Shown here: positions 59,593-64,000 of the stretch, piece after piece
How positions within the stretch are numbered: position 1 is the stretch's first letter
How the letters are laid out: every line of letters starts with the position of its first letter
Source: Hortaea werneckii
Taxonomy: Eukaryota; Ascomycota; Dothideomycetes; Mycosphaerellales; Teratosphaeriaceae
DNA: 64,000 bases
NCBI GenBank assembly: GCA_037044905.1
Contig: JBAOKB010000093.1
Coordinates: forward strand, 434,001 to 498,000
Direction: 5' to 3'
The notes under the pieces: generated by a model
Database searches by the model: none
The model's input: the letters and a program-made list of their open reading frames with translations, nothing else
What the model was told of the DNA's origin: nothing
Translations under genes and position numbers: made by a program

Positions 59593-60171
59593 ATGCAACA
59601 CTCCCAACACCACCATCCCACCAACCCGCCGGACACCCTCTACCACAAACGCCTCCTCATCCCCCTCTGGACCACCAGCCTCGCCTTCACCACCGTCCTC
59701 TTCGTCCTCGGCATCACCCACACCCTCGACATCGAAAACGTCTACGCCCGGAAATACCCCCGCGACTGGTCCTACGAGACCCAGAATATCTTCGCCGGAT
59801 CCGCCATCGCCTGCGGCTTCGTCACTCTAGCGCTTGACATTACGGCGATTGTGCGGTTCGGGAGTCCCAAGTATGTGCTTCGACCGGGATTGCATGCCGT
59901 GTGCGAAGGGACGAAGGTGGGGTTGTGGGGGTATTATTTCGTGTTGACGTGTGTGTTTCACGGGGGACCGAATCTGTGGGCGGATTATTTCCTTTCGGTC
60001 GTTTTGGTCGTGGTGGGTGGGTGTGGGGTCGGGTATGCGTGGACGGTGGTGAGGAAGGGGAAGAGACGGGAGGAGAGCGAGCGGCGGGCTTGGAATGCGG
60101 AGAGGATGGCGCGGGGGTCGAGTGGGGAGGATGAGGGTGTGGGAGATGTGGTCAGGAAACGGAGGCGGTGA
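59593..60171 (+). CDS. Uncharacterised four-helix membrane protein
   Basis: A single exon of 192 aa from ATG 59593. Four hydrophobic segments: about 22-43 (LIPLWTTSLAFTTVLFVLG), 66-88 (IFAGSAIACGFVTLALDITA), 107-125 (VGLWGYYFVLTCVFHGG) and 129-151 (FLSVVLVVVGGCGVGYAWTVV). A basic, acidic-interrupted cytosolic tail (RKGKRREESERRAW) follows. The layout is MARVEL-like, but I do not recognise the family with certainty. The base usage changes sharply near 59828, from C-ending to G-ending codons. Confidence 0.7.
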   Translation: MQHSQHHHPTNPPDTLYHKRLLIPLWTTSLAFTTVLFVLGITHTLDIENVYARKYPRDWSYETQNIFAGSAIACGFVTLALDITAIVRFGSPKYVLRPGLHAVCEGTKVGLWGYYFVLTCVFHGGPNLWADYFLSVVLVVVGGCGVGYAWTVVRKGKRREESERRAWNAERMARGSSGEDEGVGDVVRKRRR

Positions 60172-60383
60172 AGCGGGAGTATGAGATGAATCGTCTGGCG
60201 TGAAAAGTGTGGTGGGGATGTGCAGAGCTGTAATGTCTAATGAACCTGAAATGACAGGTACGAAACGAGCTGGAATAATAACGTAATGTCTAATGCATAA
60301 TGATGATCTAGTTTTGAAAGGATAATATCCATCATATATAATACAATCTATCAACACAGTATACGAGTCAAGGGAACATAGTA

Positions 60384-62063
60384 TTATCTCCCCTTCAACT
60401 CTTCTATCTCATCAGCAGTCTTGGCAGCTGTATCAGTGAGAACTTCCACCTTCTCCTTCCCTATCCGCACCGAGTCTTCTGTCCTCATCCCCATCCCACG
60501 GAAATGCTTCGGCCAGCGCTCATCATCCGGGACATACACGCCAGGTTCGATCGTGATGCATTGGTTCTCCTTCAGCTTATCTGTCCGCGGGTACCCGGGT
60601 GCATCGTGGACATCAAGCCCGATATAGTGTCCGACATGGTGAGGGAAGAGAACGTCAAGACCATTATTCCGCAGATCAAAGCCGAGATCTTGCAGCCCTG
60701 ATCGCAAATTCTGCTCCGCAATGCGATGTAGAGAGTCGAGGGTCATGTCGGCGTCTTCCCGGCAAAGGCTGACGCAGGATTGCTGGACCTTGAGCAGCAT
60801 GTCGTACATATCCCTTTGAGGTTTCGAGAAGCGGCCGTTGATGGGCCACGTGCGCGTGATGTCTGTAATGTAGCCGCCGTATTCTCCACCCGCATCGACA
60901 AGGACCATGTCGCCTTCGTGCAAGCGGTCATCGTTGCGGACGTAGTGTATGCTCAGGGCGTTCTGTCCGCCCGCGATGACAGGAACGTAAGCTTCAGTGT
61001 CTAAACCTTGGGACTTGAAGCCATACGCCAGATCTGCCCAGAGTTGCTTCTCGGTGGTGTAGGAGGGGGTGCGGCGCATCGCTTCGGTGAAGACGGCCCG
61101 GATATGGCGCCTGCAAAGCGCATACAGTCCAGTTCTGCCTCGGATTTGTTGACTCGTAACTCATTCATCAGCGGTCTCAGCTGCTTGACACTGGCATTCT
61201 GTAGTAGTTTTGCAAGTCCATCGACCTTGGGCTCTCCGCCTTCCATGAAGCGCTGGAACGCATTCTTGCGCGGCCCATAGCCGATATCTGTGTACACTTG
61301 TTTTGCGCCTTGTATTATGTCCGGCAGGACAGAGGCAATGTTGTTGATGTCGCCGGCCTCGTCCGCATTGAAGACGTCCTGGGCGGCCTGAACGCCAGAC
61401 CGGGCCCCATCCCAGAGTTCAGCTTTTTGGTCCTTTGGGCGGACGAAGAGGTGGAAGGTGTATTCGACTTCGGAGGTGCCTTTCTCTGTTTGGAGCTGTT
61501 AGGCAAAGGCAGGATGTGGCTTGTCAAGGAGACTGACCTACCGATTACTGCGACTGCTTCCGGTTCGTTGAAGCCTGAGATGAATCAGTCAGAGACATAT
61601 GGTTGGTGTAGCGATCAAAGAGGTTTGGTCAGCTTACCGGTCAGGTAGAAGAAGTTTGGATCCTGGTGATACTCGTAGAACACAGCGCCGGATCGGTACT
61701 TCGTATCTGCCGCGACCAGGAGGGCGATGCTGTTTTTGGGCAGCTTTCGAGCGAGGTTGGCTCGGCGATGATGGTATTCGAGAGCAGAGATGCCGGGTGT
61801 CACTGCGACGAGGTGTTATGGCCAGCGTATTGACTATATGGGCTATGATGCGGACGTACAGTCTCCCGGCTTAATGATGTGCGGATGCGTCTCGTGTAAT
61901 GGTTGTCCGAACTGCATATCGGCCGCCGACACCAGTTCTGCCATCCCCCTCCTTGTCTGCCATTGCCTTTGCCATGGCTCCTGTGCGAAGACTGGTCTAC
62001 TTCTGAACCTCGCGGGACTGGTCGTAATGCTGCACGCAACGCTGATGGTATGGTTCTCTTCAT
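60384..62063 (-). CDS. ICP55: Mitochondrial intermediate cleaving peptidase Icp55 (Xaa-Pro aminopeptidase-like), two frame breaks
   Basis: Icp55 removes a destabilising N-terminal residue from proteins already cut by the mitochondrial processing peptidase. ATG 62063 opens a basic presequence (MKRTIPSALRAALRPVP). Exons: 61861-62063 with T at 61860, 61638-61802, a 33-nt microexon 61542-61574, and 60384-61485; introns of 57, 63 and 56 bp. Blocks: QFGQPLHETHPH, TPGISALEYHHRRANLA, FFYLTGFNEPEAVAV. The M24 metal site follows: VLVDAGGEYGGYITDITRTW (two Asp), HHVGHYIGLDVHD (His), ITIEPGVY (Glu), MRTEDSVRIG (Glu). Single C losses at GGG 62014-62016 and near 61099 (plus strand) break the frame. Corrected 1,506 nt, 501 aa. 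Confidence 0.92.
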
Positions 62064-62350
62064 TTCGTCTGAGGAAGAGACGGACGACGTTACCTATCAT
62101 CAAGACTCGTTGCGATCAAGAAAGCGCACATGCACACCATCAGTCGGGCCGCCTCCTCCGCAACCCCACACTGAAACCAACTTCCCGATCGGGATCTGTA
62201 ACTGGACCGATCAAGCAACCACATGTAAATGCTGTGTAAGAGGAGATAGGTGAGGTCATTCGGCCATCGATCGTGCATACAGTGACACAGGTTTCAAGGC
62301 AACTGTAACCATACAGCTTGTGCCTCCCAGGCTGACAAGTAAGACACTCC
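62064..62350. promoter_or_regulatory. Shared divergent promoter of ICP55 and sirtuin gene
   Basis: 287 bp between start codons facing away from each other. Both products carry likely mitochondrial presequences, so co-expression would make sense. No specific site recognised. Confidence 0.45.
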
Positions 62351-63469
62351 ATGCATCTGTTTCTTCCTCGTTCGTCCACATGTCTTCTGCCATCTAAAAG
62401 CATCTTCGCGCCCTCTCACTTATTAGTTGCAAAGAAATTCAATACACTATCGCGGACACTTTCTCACCAGCGGAAGCTGTCCACAATGTCACAGCAACCA
62501 AGGTCTCCCACACCTTTAGACGAACAGGACGTCAAGTCGTTCCACGAACATCTATCCAAGTCCAAGCGCGTCCTGGCTCTGCTTGGAGCCGGTCTATCCG
62601 CCTCATCAGGCCTCCCGACATTCAGAGGAGCAGGCGGATTATGGCGAACACACAGCTCCACCGACCTCGCCACCCCAGGGGCGTTCCGTGAAAACCCCGG
62701 ACTGGTCTGGCAATTCTACTCCTACCGTCGGCACATGGCGCTACAAGCCCAACCCAACGCAGCCCACTACGCTCTCGCAGAACTAGCAAGGAAGATGCCG
62801 GGCTTCCAAGCGCTGTCCCAGAACGTCGACGGCCTGAGCCAGCGCGCCGACCACCCACCCAAGCAGCTCCAACTCCTACACGGCACCTTATTCGAAGTCC
62901 GCTGCGCAGACCGCGCCGGATGCGGCTACAGCGAGACCAACTTCACGGACCCCATCGCCCCATCCCTCGCCATCCCCACCTCAGGCGAGGACCCTACAAC
63001 CAACACTGCCCGCCGTCCCGACCAACCTTCCTCCTTCTCCGGAGGAGGAGGCGGAACCGAACTCGACATCTCCAACATCAACACCCCGCTCCCCATCCCG
63101 CCACCCTCCCAACTCCCCCACTGCCCTTCATGCCACCACCACCTCCTACGCCCCGGCGTCGTCTGGTTCGGGGAAAGCCTGCCCTTCCACGTCCTCGAAA
63201 CAGTGGAAGACTACATGAACGAACGCGCGCCCATCGATCTGATCCTCGTGATCGGGACCTCGGCGCGGGTCTACCCCGCCGCGGGATACGTGGACGAGGC
63301 GCGGGAGCGGGGCGCGCGGGTGTGCGTGGTCAATATGGATGCGGGGGATGTGCCGGCTGGGGGGTGGGAGGAAGGGGATTGGTTTTTTCGGGGGGATGCG
63401 GCGACGGTGGTTCCCAGGTTGTTGGAGCCGGTTATTGGACGGGTCGCTGGGGGTGGGGGGTCGAAGTAG
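62351..63469 (+). CDS. Class III sirtuin (SIRT5-like NAD-dependent protein deacylase)
   Basis: A 372-aa single exon. The N-terminus (MHLFLPRSSTCLLPSKSIFA...) is a plausible mitochondrial presequence; a second Met at residue 46 (MSQQPRSPTP) could give a cytosolic form. Catalytic core: GAGLSASSGLPTFRG at 79-93, QNVDGL at 157-162, catalytic His177 in LLHGTLF. Four zinc Cys: Cys185 and Cys191 (RCADRAGC), Cys258 and Cys261 (CPSC). Then GVVWFGESLP and IGTSARVYPAAGY. Tyr123 and Arg126 (FYSYRR) match the acyl-binding pair of SIRT5, which prefers succinyl, malonyl and glutaryl lysines. A disordered insertion (about 205-255) sits inside the zinc module. No frame breaks. Confidence 0.93.
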   Translation: MHLFLPRSSTCLLPSKSIFAPSHLLVAKKFNTLSRTLSHQRKLSTMSQQPRSPTPLDEQDVKSFHEHLSKSKRVLALLGAGLSASSGLPTFRGAGGLWRTHSSTDLATPGAFRENPGLVWQFYSYRRHMALQAQPNAAHYALAELARKMPGFQALSQNVDGLSQRADHPPKQLQLLHGTLFEVRCADRAGCGYSETNFTDPIAPSLAIPTSGEDPTTNTARRPDQPSSFSGGGGGTELDISNINTPLPIPPPSQLPHCPSCHHHLLRPGVVWFGESLPFHVLETVEDYMNERAPIDLILVIGTSARVYPAAGYVDEARERGARVCVVNMDAGDVPAGGWEEGDWFFRGDAATVVPRLLEPVIGRVAGGGGSK

Positions 63470-63843
63470 AGAGGGACGTAGATGTCGTCGGTGGGCGGTT
63501 GGGGAGGCGGGAATTGGGACTCTGCATCCTGCTCTCTTCTTCCTGTTTCTGTTTAATGAAGGATATGCGCTCTAATTTTGTCTTTCCCTTTTCCCCCCCT
63601 TTCTCTCTCCTTTTCGCACCGTGCCTCCAAATCGCATCGTGCCTCCAAACTTCCTCTACGTAGTATACGACTACCTCAGCAAACCGGACTATAAGTCGAC
63701 GAAGCATAAGTTCTTCCATCAGCTCCAGACATTCCAATCCATCCCAGCCCAGGCCCAATTCTCAAGGAAGACAAATGACGAAGGGAAATAGGGGTGTGAA
63801 GAGGATCATCTCAGCACCCCAAATCAATTGGCGGGAAAAGGGA
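63470..63843. other. 3' flank of sirtuin gene
   Basis: 374 bp, with a T/C-rich tract at 63580-63620. No gene seen; ends at the mitochondrial-like segment. Confidence 0.45.
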
Positions 63844-63975
63844 AAAGCAAGAGAAATTGCACTAATTTCTACAAGCTTTTTAGCATGAAATAATCTTTTT
63901 ATCAAACCACTAGAGAAAGGTATTGGAATTTATGGAGGTTTGTTTAATGTAACAACATTCACTCAAACATTTAAT
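63844..63975 (+). pseudogene. nad2: Mitochondrial nad2 fragment (nuclear mitochondrial insertion or contig artefact)
   Basis: From about 63844 the composition turns AT-rich. One frame reads REIALISTSFLAWNNLFIK and then KGIGIYGGLFNVTTFTQTF, which matches the N-terminal part of fungal NADH dehydrogenase subunit 2 (compare NGIGLFGGLYNVTS in relatives). The W is a TGA at 63886-63888, a stop in the nuclear code but Trp in the fungal mitochondrial code. No start codon or promoter belongs to it, and after 63975 the frame no longer resembles nad2 (purine-rich AGAGAGAAAGAGAAAG). It is therefore a fragment that cannot be expressed in the nucleus. Confidence 0.75.
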
Positions 63976-64000
63976 ACAGAGAGAAAGAGAAAGGTTAATG

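Noticed and set aside
1..64000. CRISPR arrays, bacterial operons, transposon ends
   Set aside because: No regularly spaced repeats, no transposase or reverse transcriptase motifs and no long terminal repeats were seen; intron structure marks the DNA as fungal nuclear.

Overview
The window is nuclear DNA of a filamentous ascomycete (Pezizomycotina). Dothideomycetes is my best guess, but only from overall flavour. The evidence is short introns (about 50-150 bp, one of 251 bp) with GT...AG ends and CTAAC/CTGAC-like branch sites, GC-rich coding DNA, genes on both strands separated by 0.2-2.3 kb, and recognisable fungal families. These include a cutinase, a fungal-type phytochrome histidine kinase, AcuF/PCK1-type PEP carboxykinase, Fmp52, Icp55 and Ufd4. 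There is no operon logic; neighbours are related only through shared divergent promoters.

Layout, left to right. 1-13 kb: the 5' part of an AAAP amino-acid transporter (runs off the left edge), proteasome subunit RPN7 divergent from cap methyltransferase ABD1, a secreted cutinase, and two divergent uncharacterised genes. 13-24 kb: GPI16 (GPI transamidase) divergent from LUC7 (U1 snRNP), then three conserved but uncharacterised genes. 24-31 kb: metabolic genes for a mitochondrial iron-type hydroxyacid-oxoacid transhydrogenase and a 3-phosphoglycerate dehydrogenase with ACT domain, a roadblock-fold protein, and FMP52. 31-44 kb: HECT ubiquitin ligase UFD4, alanine aminotransferase, a P450, and a flavoprotein-plus-ankyrin-like-repeat fusion. 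46-64 kb: phytochrome kinase, PAN2 deadenylase, PEP carboxykinase PCK1, a four-helix membrane protein, and mitochondrial peptidase ICP55 divergent from a SIRT5-like sirtuin. The last about 150 bp hold a fragment of mitochondrial nad2, including a TGA that reads as Trp in the mitochondrial code.

A strong feature of the sequence as given is that nine otherwise convincing conserved genes are interrupted by single-base frame changes. I count 24 (17 deletions, 7 insertions), many in short homopolymers. Other genes of similar size (RPN7, ABD1, PGDH, ALT, the transhydrogenase, the sirtuin) are clean. In the frame-changed genes whose whole length I tallied, the corrected lengths are multiples of three. 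Indel errors in the assembly are the likeliest cause, with decay or strain-specific loss as alternatives. Gene extents below span these breaks.

Functional themes are housekeeping RNA and protein turnover (RPN7, UFD4, ABD1, LUC7, PAN2), central and amino-acid metabolism (PCK1, ALT, PGDH, HOT), mitochondrial quality and acylation (ICP55, sirtuin, FMP52), light sensing (phytochrome) and plant-surface degradation (cutinase). The least familiar object is the flavoprotein-ankyrin fusion at 42.6-44.3 kb.
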